Assembly (NCBI GenBank): GCA_963840785.1 | Contig: CAWJAF010000015.1 | Location: forward strand, 124,001 to 188,000 | Reading direction: 5' to 3' | Origin: JALYOK01 sp963840785 | GTDB lineage: Bacteria; Pseudomonadota; Gammaproteobacteria; Burkholderiales; JALYOK01 | Length of the DNA stretch: 64,000 bases | Part shown: positions 43,446-52,445 of the stretch, one piece after another | Layout: every line of letters starts with the position of its first letter | How positions within the stretch are numbered: the stretch's first letter is position 1 | Translations under genes and position numbers: made by a program | The notes under the pieces: generated by a model | Database searches by the model: none | What the model was told of the DNA's origin: nothing | Seen by the model: the letters and a program-made list of their open reading frames with translations, nothing else

Positions 43446-45077
43446 ATGTCCGCCATTCCAGAGACCGTCACCACCGACGCCCCAAACGCGTTAATCGCTC
43501 GCGAAGTCGCGCGCCGCCGCACCTTCGGCATCATCTCGCACCCGGACGCCGGTAAAACCACGCTGACGGAAAAGTTGCTGCTGTTCTCCGGCGCGATTCA
43601 ACTCGCCGGCTCGGTGAAGGCGCGCAAGAGCGGCCGCCACGCGACATCCGACTGGATGGAAATCGAAAAGCAGCGCGGCATTTCGGTGGCGAGTTCGGTG
43701 ATGCAATTCGACTATCGCGACCACGTCGTCAATCTGCTCGACACGCCGGGCCACCAAGATTTTTCTGAAGATACTTATCGCGTGCTCACCGCCGTCGATT
43801 CGGCGCTGATGGTGATCGACGCGGCGAAAGGCGTCGAAGCGCAAACCATCAAGTTGCTCAACGTCTGCCGCATGCGCGACACGCCGATCATCACTTTCAT
43901 CAACAAGATGGACCGCGAAACGCGCGATCCGGTGGAATTGCTCGACGAAGTGGAATCGGTGCTGAAGATCGAATGCGCGCCAGTCACTTGGCCGATCGGC
44001 ATGGGCAAAACATTTCGCGGCGTGTATCACTTGTTGCGCGACGAGATTTTGCTGTTCACGCCCGGCGAAGAAAAAGCCAATCAAGATGTCGAAATCATCA
44101 AGGGCATCGACAATCCGCGCCTCGCCGAAATGTTTCCGCTCGAGATCGAGCGCGTGAAAATGGAAATCGAATTGCTCAAGGGCGCGTCGCACCCTTACGA
44201 TCTCGATGCATTTTTAGCCGGCACGCGAACGCCGGTGTTCTTCGGTTCCGCGATCAATAATTTCGGCGTGCGCGAAATTCTCAACGCGCTGATCGATTGG
44301 GCGCCCGCGCCGATTGCGCGCGATGCGACAGTGCGCAACGTCGCGCCGACGGAAACGCCGTTCTCCGGTTTCGTGTTCAAAATTCAAGCGAACATGGACG
44401 CCAACCATCGCGACCGCATCGCGTTTCTGCGCGTGTGCTCCGGCCGCTTCGAGCGCGGCATGAAAGTCCGGCATTTGCGCATCGCGCGCGACATCAAAGT
44501 CTCCAGCGTCGTCACCTTCATGGCCGCGAGCCGCGAGCAAGTCGAAGAAGCCTACGCCGGCGACATCATCGGCCTGCCGAATCACGGCAACATGCAAATC
44601 GGCGACAGTTTTTCCGAAGGCGAAGCGCTGCAATTCACCGGCATCCCCTACTTCGCGCCGGACTTTTTCCGCGCCGTGCGCATCCGCAATCCGATCAAAG
44701 TCAAACAATTGCACAAAGGACTGCAACAACTCGGCGAAGAAGGCGCGGTGCAAGTGTTCAAACCCGTCAGCGGCGGCGATTTAATTTTAGGCGCGGTCGG
44801 CGTGCTGCAATTCGAAGTCGTCGCGAGCCGCTTGCAAAACGAATACGGCGTCGATGCCGTATTCGAAGGCACCAGCACCACCTGCGTGCGCTGGGTCACC
44901 GGCGAAGACAAACGCATGCTCGCCGACTTTGAGAAAAATTTAGGGCATAACGTTGCTTACGATGCGGCGGGGAATATGGCTTATCTTGCGCCGAATAGTA
45001 TTAATTTGGAATTGACGCAGGAGCGGTGGCCGAAGTTGACGTTTCATGCTACGCGGGAGCATGCCGTGAAACTGTAG
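43446..45077 (+). CDS. prfC: peptide chain release factor 3
   Basis: 543-residue translational GTPase that recycles RF1/RF2 from the ribosome. Motifs: G1 ISHPDAGKTTLTEK, G2/G3 around QRGISVASSVMQFDY and LLDTPGHQDFSEDTYR, G4 FINKMDRETRDP, and the RF3-specific KTFRGVYHL and FGSAINNFGVREIL. The gene is intact over its full length. A 46-base spacer separates it from the palindrome cluster; nothing follows in the same direction. Confidence 0.96.
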   Translation: MSAIPETVTTDAPNALIAREVARRRTFGIISHPDAGKTTLTEKLLLFSGAIQLAGSVKARKSGRHATSDWMEIEKQRGISVASSVMQFDYRDHVVNLLDTPGHQDFSEDTYRVLTAVDSALMVIDAAKGVEAQTIKLLNVCRMRDTPIITFINKMDRETRDPVELLDEVESVLKIECAPVTWPIGMGKTFRGVYHLLRDEILLFTPGEEKANQDVEIIKGIDNPRLAEMFPLEIERVKMEIELLKGASHPYDLDAFLAGTRTPVFFGSAINNFGVREILNALIDWAPAPIARDATVRNVAPTETPFSGFVFKIQANMDANHRDRIAFLRVCSGRFERGMKVRHLRIARDIKVSSVVTFMAASREQVEEAYAGDIIGLPNHGNMQIGDSFSEGEALQFTGIPYFAPDFFRAVRIRNPIKVKQLHKGLQQLGEEGAVQVFKPVSGGDLILGAVGVLQFEVVASRLQNEYGVDAVFEGTSTTCVRWVTGEDKRMLADFEKNLGHNVAYDAAGNMAYLAPNSINLELTQERWPKLTFHATREHAVKL

Positions 45078-45103
45078 TATCTCCGTCCGCGAAAGTACGA
45101 TAC

Positions 45104-45295
45104 CTATCCTTGAAACTTATGCAGTAGGCATGCAGGTAAATTCTCAATTGTGCGATGTACTTTTAGGCAATTCTCAATATTTGAGCAACTCTTTTTAGCC
45201 ACCTCAAATACACCGAATCCGGGACGCGAAACCCGCGAACCGGTTAATGAAACGGGATGCCCGACTACGGGACAATGCACTTCCTTTTGAAGCAT
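45104..45295 (-). CDS. possible small cysteine-containing protein
   Basis: About 63 residues: KEVHCPVVGHPVSLTGSRVS, AKKSCSNIENCLKVH and LPACLLHKF. The CPVxGxPVxLTG phrase with later paired cysteines looks like a small metal-binding or disulfide protein; I do not know a family. It would start 22 bases after the secreted-protein stop, so it could be its operon partner. Called on cysteine pattern and position only. Confidence 0.4.
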   Translation of the reverse strand: MLQKEVHCPVVGHPVSLTGSRVSRPGFGVFEVAKKSCSNIENCLKVHRTIENLPACLLHKFQG

Positions 45296-45317
45296 TTCTG
45301 TTTTTGAGCCCATTTGA

Positions 45318-45740
45318 TTATCTATCCCATTCAGCAAAAATCTCGGCCTCTATCGGATCTGGTAGCAGCCCACTTTTGACCGTCATTACGGGGGCGGTTT
45401 TGTCACCAACCGCCGTAAATTCAACCGACTGCTTTGGCGGAATGAATTTGGTAAGACTTTGGACCAACCCGCCCGTGTCTCGAATAATCGAGCCGTGGCC
45501 ATCTTGTCCCATCCATTTCTTCCAGACTAAATACCGAATTTTAACGTTCTTAACAGGTTCGTTGTTTGGGTTATGGATGATACCTTTTACGAAATAGAAA
45601 TTGCCGCGTTTCAGTAGATCGTCTTTGACTATTTTTAGTCCAAGATCCGCGCCAGATTCCTGTTTGTCTGCATATGACACTGAAACGAGGAAAACCAAAC
45701 TTAGAAACAGAATACGACTCTTTCTAAATACTATTTTCAT
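45318..45740 (-). CDS. secreted beta-sandwich protein of unknown function
   Basis: 140 residues: signal peptide (ILFLSLVFLVSVSYA), then a domain with YFVKGIIHNPNNEPVKNVKI, RYLVWKKWMGQDGHG, GLVQSLTKFIPPKQSVEFTA. The 'G.I.N....V..V.I.......G' layout is that of FxLYD-like Ig domains found in small exported proteins. No catalytic motif. No named relative. Confidence 0.65.
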   Translation of the reverse strand: MKIVFRKSRILFLSLVFLVSVSYADKQESGADLGLKIVKDDLLKRGNFYFVKGIIHNPNNEPVKNVKIRYLVWKKWMGQDGHGSIIRDTGGLVQSLTKFIPPKQSVEFTAVGDKTAPVMTVKSGLLPDPIEAEIFAEWDR

Positions 45741-46056
45741 AGCGCCTCAATGTAACAATTAAGCCAGGTAAGAGAAAAACGAATCGCCTTCCACCGTGTG
45801 TGACACAAATTATCGCACCATTCCGCACAATGCTATTGCGCCCTACCTTTTCTAAATTGACGACATCGAAATTTGATTGCCATTGCGAGGAGTCCCACGC
45901 TTTGCTTTAGAATAAACTTCGCGACGAAGCAATCTCGACTTTCAATGTCGGTTGAAAAACAAGATCGCCGCGCTTCGCTCGCGATGACGTTTCGTATTAG
46001 GTAAGCCACGACGGGGTGGCCTAGGGCCAGGTATATCCAGCCTTGCTCGTGGCGTG

Positions 46057-46098
46057 GCATGGCTGGAGAGCCAATATCCATGAGGCTTTTGGCGATGC
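46057..46098 (+). repeat. REP-like palindrome (AATATCCA family)
   Basis: GCATGGCTGGAGAGCC - AATATCCATGA - GGCTTTTGGCGATGC, with the loop conserved and the right arm diverged. Confidence 0.7.
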
Positions 46099-46116
46099 GT
46101 CTAAAACTCCTATTGT

Positions 46117-46186
46117 GTCATTCTCGCGAAAGTGGGAATCCAGTGTCTTTCGCCTAACGACGCTGGATCCCCGCCTTCGCGAGGAC
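46117..46186. repeat. dRS3-like inverted repeat, diverged
   Basis: GTCATTCTCGCGAAAGTGGG at the left and GGATCCCCGCCTTCGCGAGG then ACGAC at the right. Confidence 0.65.
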
Positions 46187-46223
46187 GACGACTTATTGGC
46201 AATGGCAAACCAAACTCGGTTTC

Positions 46224-46523
46224 TTACACCCGACGCGAATGTCGCGTGACATACGCCCTCAACACGCTATCCATGCGCGCCTGCCAACCCTCGCCGGTTG
46301 ATTTGAAATACGCCAGCACCACGGGGCTATAACGTACCGACACGAGTTGCTTTGTGCTCGCGGACTTAGGGCGACCGCGTAACGTTCGCATCGGAACAAT
46401 CGCCTTCAACTGCTTCGCCGTACGCGGCTGCGCGTCGGGATCAGCCTTCGATGCGGCGGTGATGGCTTTGTCTTCTTTCGCAGTTGGCATGACTATTGAT
46501 GGCCGCTTAGATATTTTCGACAT
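46224..46523 (-). CDS. brnA: BrnA-type antitoxin
   Basis: 99 residues. The C-terminal half has the ribbon-helix-helix pattern of BrnA (RGRPKSASTKQLVSVRYSPV, FKSTGEGWQARMDSVLRAYV). It would neutralise BrnT and bind the operon promoter. It overlaps brnT by 17 bases. Confidence 0.85.
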   Translation of the reverse strand: MSKISKRPSIVMPTAKEDKAITAASKADPDAQPRTAKQLKAIVPMRTLRGRPKSASTKQLVSVRYSPVVLAYFKSTGEGWQARMDSVLRAYVTRHSRRV

Positions 46524-46776
46524 AATGTTTCACCTCACGACGATTGGCGCGGCGCAGGCTGATAATCCTTCGCACCTCACCACGATCTACAAACGCCACG
46601 TAGTAGAGAATCTCGGACTTCGGTGCGAGGGCGATCATGCGCAACTCACCGTACTCAACACGTTCATCAATCCAAACCAATGCGGCTTCCCAATCGAGTT
46701 CGATCGCCAACGCCAATGAGACACCGTGCTTATCTAAATTCGCAGCGTCCTTAGGCCGATCGAACTCAATTTCCAT
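46507..46776 (-). CDS. brnT: BrnT-type ribonuclease toxin
   Basis: 89 residues of the RelE-like BrnT fold: FDRPKDAANLDKHGVSLALA, ERVEYGELRMIALAP, YYVAFVDRGEVRRIISLRRA and NRREVKHY. Conserved basic residues in RRIISLRRANRRE fit the nuclease surface. Toxin gene first, antitoxin second, as in other brnTA loci. Confidence 0.88.
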   Translation of the reverse strand: MEIEFDRPKDAANLDKHGVSLALAIELDWEAALVWIDERVEYGELRMIALAPKSEILYYVAFVDRGEVRRIISLRRANRREVKHYVENI

Positions 46777-46844
46777 TTATTAATGTAGCTACAATAAATA
46801 GCGCTGTCAACTGCGGCAGCATTCGCATTTTGCGGGAGGTGAAT

Positions 46845-47181
46845 TTACTTCGTCATCTCATAAGGCGTCTTGAACGTGACGACGTAGCAGGACTTATTGG
46901 CGATCATCACCTGCGTAAAGTTCACGACTTCCCATCCCAATTGCCCAAGCGTATTCATTCGCGCGCGTATGTCGAGGATGTATTTTTTCGGATCGTAGGA
47001 TTTATTCGGAAGGCAGTGCCAATCCTGGTGCGACAGCCAGCGTTGCGCGGGCGCGGCGATTTGTGGCGGTTCTAAATCTAGCGCGGGTGTATCCGTTTGC
47101 TGCGCTCGCAGTCGCTATCCACAACATTGGCAGGGTGATTTGCAAAACTGAAAGGGCGATTTGTTTGGTATTAGTTTGCAT
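46845..47181 (-). CDS. small exported protein with GWEVV motif (one frameshift)
   Basis: About 111 residues once one shift at about 47090-47100 is bridged. The N-terminus is a signal peptide (IALSVLQITLPMLWIATASA) behind a good ribosome site (AAAAGGAG). The second frame gives PALDLEPPQIAAPAQRWLSH, YDPKKYILDIRARMNTLGQL and GWEVVNFTQVIANKSCYVVT then FKTPYE, ending at 46845. The LGQLGWEVVNF phrase is like DUF4177-type proteins. Neither frame alone looks like a protein, but together they do. Confidence 0.6.
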
Positions 47182-47441
47182 GGCAGCGTCTCCTTTTGAA
47201 TTAACTTGGTAGTCGATCAAATTATCCCATTTTTCGGCAGATTTCTACGATGTTGATTCTGGCGATGCACCGGAAAATCCCGTGGCGCAGCCAGCGGCCG
47301 ACCATTGATCGACTACAATATTTTTGACGTTTTCAATTTCGTCCTATTTGCAGTCGTATACTAACTTTTGGCGTTGCGGCGGACGCTACAAGTGTCTCAC
47401 CGCGGCGCTTTCTATTCACCCACAACCTTGGAGAAAATCAA

Positions 47442-47930
47442 ATGCGTGCAGCAAAACTGTTGGCAATTAGCGGGTTCATTGGCATGAGCCTTGGCGCGAT
47501 CAATGCCGCATCGGCGCAAGAATCAAAAGTATTTCTGACCCAAGCGACGGCGCAAAAAATGGCGGCTGCATGCGAAGCAAAAGCAAAAGCAGAAGGCTGG
47601 AAAATTATCATTGCCATCGTCGATGACGGCGGCAACTTAAAACATTTCAGCCGTATGGATGATTCGTTTCATATCAGCGTCGAGATTTCGCAAATGAAAG
47701 CGAACACGTCAGCAGGCATTCCGTTTTCGAGCCGGAAATTCGGTGAGATCGCGACACAAGTTAAGGGAATTGAATTCACACCGAGAACGGCGACCTTCCC
47801 CGGCGGATTACCGATCATCACGGCGAGCGGCAAACATATCGGCGGCATCGGCGTGAGCGGCGCCAGCGGAGATCAAGACGAAGCCTGCGCGCAAGCCGCG
47901 TTGGATGCGGTTAAGGACACTTTGAAATAA
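47442..47930 (+). CDS. GlcG/HbpS-like (DUF336) exported protein
   Basis: 162 residues: signal peptide ending NAASAQ, then a single GlcG/HbpS domain with AACEAKAKAEGWKIIIAIVD, GGNLKHFSRMDD, TFPGGLPIITASGKHIGGIG and SGASGDQDEACAQAALDAV. The family binds haem or degradation products in some members and has unknown ligands in most. Here it is exported and monocistronic, with a 260-base upstream gap. No role can be assigned further. Confidence 0.85.
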   Translation: MRAAKLLAISGFIGMSLGAINAASAQESKVFLTQATAQKMAAACEAKAKAEGWKIIIAIVDDGGNLKHFSRMDDSFHISVEISQMKANTSAGIPFSSRKFGEIATQVKGIEFTPRTATFPGGLPIITASGKHIGGIGVSGASGDQDEACAQAALDAVKDTLK

Positions 47931-47974
47931 CGCAACGTCGGTAGCCTGCCTTTAACGCTATACAATCAGGCTAC

Positions 47975-49168
47975 CTATGTTGCAATCAACGCCTCGCAAC
48001 GATCGACGATAGCACTTAGCCGCGCATCGGTAGTTTCATGGGCTTGGCGGATTGCAAACGCTTTCGCGGCCAAGGTGTAGCGCGGTTCCTCGATCAACCG
48101 GCGCAACAAACCCGCCGGATCCTTCTGCGACGGTTCCAAAATGAGGCCAGCGCCGAGTTGTTCGATGCGCTTGGCAAACATGTATTGCTCAAATTGAATA
48201 GGCATTAGCAGGATCGGCTTTCCCGCGAGCAACGCCGTCGTGACCGTGCCATAGCCGCCGTGACAAACAATGGCGACAGCATCTTTGAGTACGCTTGCCA
48301 TTCGCAGCATATGCGGCGAATAGATCAGATTCGGGCCCGCAATTGTCGCAACGGTGGCGGATGGAAGGCCGGGTGCATGCAGCAGCGTGGAATAAGGTGC
48401 ATTACGCAGTAAGGGCAATGCCTGCTTCAGCACCGCGTCGTTCCAATAGGCGAAATATGCAAACACTTTTTCGCGTCCATTAGCCGGCCACGTCGGTTCG
48501 GCACCGCGATCGCTTTTCTCGATCGTTCCCCAATATCGCGCGCTATTTCCCCGTTCGGGATAGTGATCGACTTCCGGCCAACTGGTGATAAACGTCTCGT
48601 CTATATCGAATAAATCGGCAATGGCGGTCATCGGCGATTGACCGATTGCCGCGAGTGCCGCATTGATATTTTTCAGCAGTACTTCCTCGCTTTGAACCAG
48701 TCGTGTTGGCGTTTCGCTGCGCCACCAATACATAAACGGCATCGGTTGTGCTGGGGGTGGACACATAAATCCGCTGCCGATACGCGCGCGCTTTACTTTC
48801 AAACCTCGCGAAGCAAGCAACGCGGTGGGGCTGTGTTCGCCGATGATGAGATCGGGTCGGGCGTAATTCATTAGATGACGCCACGCGCGCAGTAACGCAG
48901 TTAACCCATCGCGATCCATATAACCGTGATAGCCAAGAATTTCGCTGTAGTTAAAAGGCGTGTTGAGGCCTTGCACTTGCGGCGTCCAAACCGGCGCTTG
49001 CATGACTGTGTAGGTCTCGCCGGGAAAGAAACGCTCCGCGCGCGATAAATCCTTTAGCGCGAGAACGACTTCGTGACCACGTGCCCGTAGCACGCCAGCG
49101 AGCCCGCCAAGCGTGCTCAAGTGACCACTACCCGCGCCGAGTTCCCAGGTTAGAAGGATGCGTGCCAT
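47975..49168 (-). CDS. GT1-type (UDP-glycosyl transferase-like) glycosyltransferase
   Basis: 397 residues with the GT-B fold of MGT-like enzymes: N-terminal LLTWELGAGSGHLSTLGGLA and VLRARGHEVVLALKDL, and the donor-site signature AIVCHGGYGTVTTALLAGKP followed by ILLMPIQFEQYMFAKRIEQL. The acceptor is unknown; relatives modify lipids, antibiotics or rhamnolipids. Convergent with the GlcG-like gene, and separated from the PEP-CTERM gene by a terminator. Confidence 0.82.
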   Translation of the reverse strand: MARILLTWELGAGSGHLSTLGGLAGVLRARGHEVVLALKDLSRAERFFPGETYTVMQAPVWTPQVQGLNTPFNYSEILGYHGYMDRDGLTALLRAWRHLMNYARPDLIIGEHSPTALLASRGLKVKRARIGSGFMCPPPAQPMPFMYWWRSETPTRLVQSEEVLLKNINAALAAIGQSPMTAIADLFDIDETFITSWPEVDHYPERGNSARYWGTIEKSDRGAEPTWPANGREKVFAYFAYWNDAVLKQALPLLRNAPYSTLLHAPGLPSATVATIAGPNLIYSPHMLRMASVLKDAVAIVCHGGYGTVTTALLAGKPILLMPIQFEQYMFAKRIEQLGAGLILEPSQKDPAGLLRRLIEEPRYTLAAKAFAIRQAHETTDARLSAIVDRCEALIAT

Positions 49169-49205
49169 TGCCGGAGCTTACACATAAATTGAGAGGGCAT
49201 AAAAT

Positions 49206-49234
49206 AAAAACGGCGGCCGTCGGCCGCCGTTTTT
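49206..49234 (-). terminator. intrinsic terminator
   Basis: AAAAACGGCGGCC GTC GGCCGCCGTTTTT, a perfect 13-bp stem with T-runs on both strands. It ends the PEP-CTERM transcript 31 bases past its stop. Confidence 0.92.
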
Positions 49235-49265
49235 ATGATCACAAAAATCGGATCGTGAGGCAAGT

Positions 49266-49982
49266 CTACTTCGTCTTGCGGCGGCTCATACCGAATGCGC
49301 TGAGCAATCCCAAGCCAAGCAGCACAAGCGAGGTCGGCTCGGGCACTTCGTTCGGATTACCGTTTACCGTCGGCGAATTTGGGCCCGCTAGTGGAAAGTC
49401 TGGGTCACCGGTGCGCGGCAACTCATCACGCCAGGATGCCTGATACGGTGCGCCGGTCGGGCCATAGGGCGAAGTAAAGCCGAAACCACTCAGGGACTGT
49501 CCAGGGAAAATTTCCCCGTCGAAGCATCCATCACCACACACATCAAGCACGTACCAATGCAATACTTTTGTGGCGGTCGTATACGCACTTGTCGCGCCGG
49601 CGTAAAACGGATCCGAGGGATCCTGCCAATTGGCTACGCCATCCCACCCGGTTTCGCCGTTTGCTATCCCGATTGTTTCAATAGCGTAGTCCCAGGTACC
49701 ACCGTAGCCAGAAATATCGAGGGGGGACTGAATATTTGTGATTCCGGCATCGTCGAAGTAAGGCATTTCCCAATCGAAAATGACCGAAGTTACGCCACCC
49801 TCATCTGTGGTGCTGTCGTTAAACACAGTAAAGTTATAAGTAAACGTCCCGTCGGCATTGGCGACGGTGTTGCTTTCGACGTGAGAAATTCGTTCAGCCT
49901 GGGCAGCGCCCGAAAAACACGCCAACGCACCAAACAGTGCGATGACGGAGGTGGTGGCCTTAATTGAGTGGTTACGCTTCAT
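49266..49982 (-). CDS. PEP-CTERM sorted exported protein
   Basis: 238 residues: signal peptide (SVIALFGALACFSGAAQA), a beta-rich body (VESNTVANADGTFTYNFTVF, SVIFDWEMPYFDDAGI, VCGDGCFDGEIFPGQSLSGF), and the C-terminal sorting signal VPEPTSLVLLGLGLLSAFGM followed by SRRKTK. PEP-CTERM proteins are processed by exosortase and usually end in the extracellular matrix; no exosortase gene lies in the window, but its presence elsewhere is implied. Confidence 0.9.
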   Translation of the reverse strand: MKRNHSIKATTSVIALFGALACFSGAAQAERISHVESNTVANADGTFTYNFTVFNDSTTDEGGVTSVIFDWEMPYFDDAGITNIQSPLDISGYGGTWDYAIETIGIANGETGWDGVANWQDPSDPFYAGATSAYTTATKVLHWYVLDVCGDGCFDGEIFPGQSLSGFGFTSPYGPTGAPYQASWRDELPRTGDPDFPLAGPNSPTVNGNPNEVPEPTSLVLLGLGLLSAFGMSRRKTK

Positions 49983-50356
49983 TTGCTGATTAGTCCTTTA
50001 ATTAATTGGGATTGTTGAATCTTTAGTTTTGTCACAGCAGTAAGCGATTAAGCAAATTTTATACCGAAATTTTATTCCTAATTAATTCAATACGTTAAAT
50101 ACCTGACCCATTTTGATGTGTAAAGTTTACCGACAGAAATTTGGCCCCGACCGTGCCTCTGTCCAACCCAAAACATTATTAGCGGCATTGCCACGAGCCG
50201 CGCCCACCTTGCCTCGTGGCGCGGCATGTCTCAAGGCCAAGCATCCGCGAACCTCTCGGCGAAACATCCTAATTTCGCCACAATTTGCCCGCGCCAAACC
50301 TCTCGCCATACTACTGCCCGTGGCACAATCGCCCATCTAAACTATGATCGCGAGCG
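49983..50356. other. divergent intergenic region of the PEP-CTERM gene
   Basis: 374 bases. The left half is AT-rich (TTCCTAATTAATTCAATACG near 50076) and should hold the PEP-CTERM promoter; a TGTAAA(N5)CCGACA motif lies at 50119-50135. The right part (50185-50265) is a palindromic repeat with CCACGAGCCGCGC and GCCTCGTGGCGCGG. No gene supported. Confidence 0.55.
50119..50135 (+). promoter_or_regulatory. TGTAAA-N5-CCGACA motif, possible PEP-CTERM regulatory box
   Basis: TGTAAAGTTTACCGACA. From memory, PEP-CTERM genes in several proteobacteria share a TGTAAA...CCGACA-type box upstream; the position 135 bases from the start and the orientation are not diagnostic, so this is tentative. Confidence 0.3.
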
Positions 50357-51085
50357 ATGGGCTTTTTCACGTCAATTCGTTTCTCAGCGGCGTTACTTTG
50401 TATGATGCTGAGTATTGGTTTGCTCGCATCGCGTTGGGTCACGGCAGCAGCGTGCAACCCAGGGCGTTGCTCAGTGGCGGACCGCGTCGCACAATTCGGC
50501 GAGGCGGCGAACGCACGCTTAGCGCCGCATTTCGTGCGCGCGGAGCTGACATATCCGCCCCACTCCATCGCCATCGTGGCGTTGAAAGATCAAGAAACGC
50601 TGCAACTCTACGCCCGCGCTAAAAGCGGCGATTGGCGCTTTGTGCGCACCTATCCTGTAATTGCCGCGAGCGGCGATCTTGGTCCGAAGTTGAAACAAGG
50701 CGACTACCAGGTTCCCGAGGGTCAATACAAGATTGAGTTACTGAATCCGAACAGCAGTTATCATGTTTCGCTGCGGCTTAATTATCCCAACGCATTTGAC
50801 AAGCGAATGGCCAAGCTTGATAAGCGCACGAACCTCGGCGGCGACATCATGATCCACGGCAAGGCCGTGTCGATCGGCTGCCTGGCGATGGGCGATCGCG
50901 CCGCCGAAGAATTGTTTACGCTAGCGGCACGGGTCGGGCTCAACAAAGTTTCTGTCTTGGTAAGCCCAACGGATTTTCGCGTAAACAGCAATCCGGCATT
51001 GCCTAAAAATTTACCTACTTGGACACGCGAACTCTATCGTGATATCGCGTCGGCGCTCGGCGAATTTCCACAACCGCAAGATTGA
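50357..51085 (+). CDS. L,D-transpeptidase (YkuD family, YafK-like)
   Basis: 242 residues with an N-terminal signal peptide (RFSAALLCMMLSIGLLAS). The YkuD domain (about 75-205) shows IAIVALKDQETLQLYARAKS, GLGPKL-like QGDYQVPEGQYKIELLNPN, and the catalytic HGKAVSIGCLAMGD with the nucleophile Cys. The YafK group acts on peptidoglycan or on its attachment to Braun-type lipoprotein. The start at 50357 gives a complete signal peptide. The P450 gene follows 46 bases later. Confidence 0.88.
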   Translation: MGFFTSIRFSAALLCMMLSIGLLASRWVTAAACNPGRCSVADRVAQFGEAANARLAPHFVRAELTYPPHSIAIVALKDQETLQLYARAKSGDWRFVRTYPVIAASGDLGPKLKQGDYQVPEGQYKIELLNPNSSYHVSLRLNYPNAFDKRMAKLDKRTNLGGDIMIHGKAVSIGCLAMGDRAAEELFTLAARVGLNKVSVLVSPTDFRVNSNPALPKNLPTWTRELYRDIASALGEFPQPQD

Positions 51086-51131
51086 TAGAATGCCGAGATT
51101 CTAACCGCCCTTTTTTGAAAACAGTTTACCC

Positions 51132-52334
51132 ATGGATGCAACCACCGCCCGAAAAAACAATTATCCAATCTCGCAAATCGATCCGTTTTCCGACGAATTT
51201 TTACGCAGTCCTCATCACTATCACGAAGAATTACGCGAAGCGGGTCCCGTGGTTTGGTTAGAAAAATACCAGATATGGGCGATGGCGCGGCACGAACAAG
51301 TGCATGCGGTGTTGGGCGATTGGGAAACTTATTGTTCCAGCGCCGGCGTGGGCTTGAGCGATTTTCGCAGGGAGAAACCATGGCGCACGCCGGGCTTGTT
51401 GCTCGAGGCCGATCCACCGCTGCATACGCGCACGCGTAACGTGATGATGCGCGTCGTTTCGCGACCGGCGATCGAGGCGTTGCGTGAACCGTTTACCAAG
51501 GAAGCGATTCGACTGCTCGATGAACTCGTCGCACGTGGTAGCTTTGACGCAGTGACCGATTTGGCAGAAAAGTTTCCGCTGAAAGTTTTTCCCGATGCCG
51601 TTGGGTTACCGCAAAATGGCCGCGAAAATTTATTGCCCTACGGCAGCATGGTGTTCAACGCATTCGGGCCGCGCAATCATTTATTTGAAACGGCAATGGT
51701 AAATGCAAAGGAATTGCTCGAGTGGGCGGGGACGTGGTGTCAACGTAGTGCGTTGACTGCCGACGGCTTCGGCGCACGAATTTACGAAGCCGCCGACGCG
51801 GAAAAAGTAAGCGAAGCTGAGGCCGCATTGCTCGTGCGCTCGTTCATTTCCGCTGGCCTGGATACGACGGTTCATGCACTCGGCGATGCGATTTACTGCT
51901 TTGCAACGAACCCCGATCAATGGCAACTCTTGCGTGCCGATCCAACGCTGGCGCGCTCGGCATTCGAAGAAGTGATTCGCTTTGAATCGCCGGTGCAGAC
52001 ATTTTTCCGCACCACAACTAAGCCGGTGAATGTCGCCGGCGTTGAAATGGTGAAGGACAGAAAGTGTTGTTATTTTTAGCCGCGGCGAATCGCGATCCGC
52101 GTAAGTGGGAAGAGTCCCGAGCGTTTCGATATTCGCCGCAAAACTTTAGGCCATGTGGGATTCGGCACGGGCATTCATGGTTGTGTCGGCCAGGCCGTCG
52201 CGCGCATGGAAGGTGAGATTATTTTGACTGAATTGGCGAAGCGGGTTGAGGCGATTAGGATCGTTGGCGAGCCGAAATTGCAGTTGAATAATACGTTGCG
52301 CGGTTGGGCAAGTTTGCCGGTGGTGGTGAATTAA
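51132..52334 (+). CDS. cytochrome P450 (two frameshifts near the 3' end)
   Basis: About 400 residues. The first frame covers the N-terminal two-thirds with the I-helix LVRSFISAGLDTTVHALGDA and the ExxR helix FEEVIRFESPVQTFFR. At about 52060 the frame changes and VLLFLAAANRDPRKWE appears; at about 52115 it changes again and gives ERFDIRRKTLGHVG, the haem loop FGTGIHGCVGQAVARMEGE and the end at 52334. With both bridged the length and all P450 landmarks are normal. Substrate unknown; the LDLD-type redox partner is not nearby. Confidence 0.87.
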
Positions 52335-52420
52335 AACGTCTTTGGCGTTGTAAAAATGTTTTCGCGTCACCGTAGTTCGTTGTTGTAGAAACACCAATGT
52401 GTGGCCCAAGGCCAGCCACT

Positions 52421-52445
52421 CATTCCCGCGAAGGTGGGAATGACA
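52421..52445. repeat. dRS3-like half element
   Basis: CATTCCCGCGAAGGTGGGAA then TGACA: a single arm of the element seen at 7154, in the 293-base gap before rhlE. The rest of that gap (52446-52627) is the probable long rhlE leader and holds no gene I can support. Confidence 0.6.

Larger units (their letters stand above)
45741..46223. other. repeat-rich intergenic region
   Basis: 483 bases without a supportable gene. Contents: an interspersed palindrome at about 45880-45990 (CATTGCGAGGAG ... GCGACGAAGCAATCTCGAC ... GATCGCCGCGCTTCGCTCGC then GATGACG), a REP-like copy at 46057-46098 and a dRS3-like copy at 46117-46186. The region looks like a landing site for small repeats next to the BrnT/BrnA pair. 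Confidence 0.6.

Noticed and set aside
43491..44192. A 233-codon minus-strand open frame opposite prfC
   Set aside because: It is the mirror of a GC-biased coding frame; composition is His/Arg/Asp-rich with no family features, and prfC on the other strand is beyond doubt.
46830..47075. Plus-strand 81-codon frame with a GTG/ATG start
   Set aside because: Antisense to the frameshifted GWEVV protein, which has a signal peptide, a ribosome site and coherent sequence; the plus frame has none.
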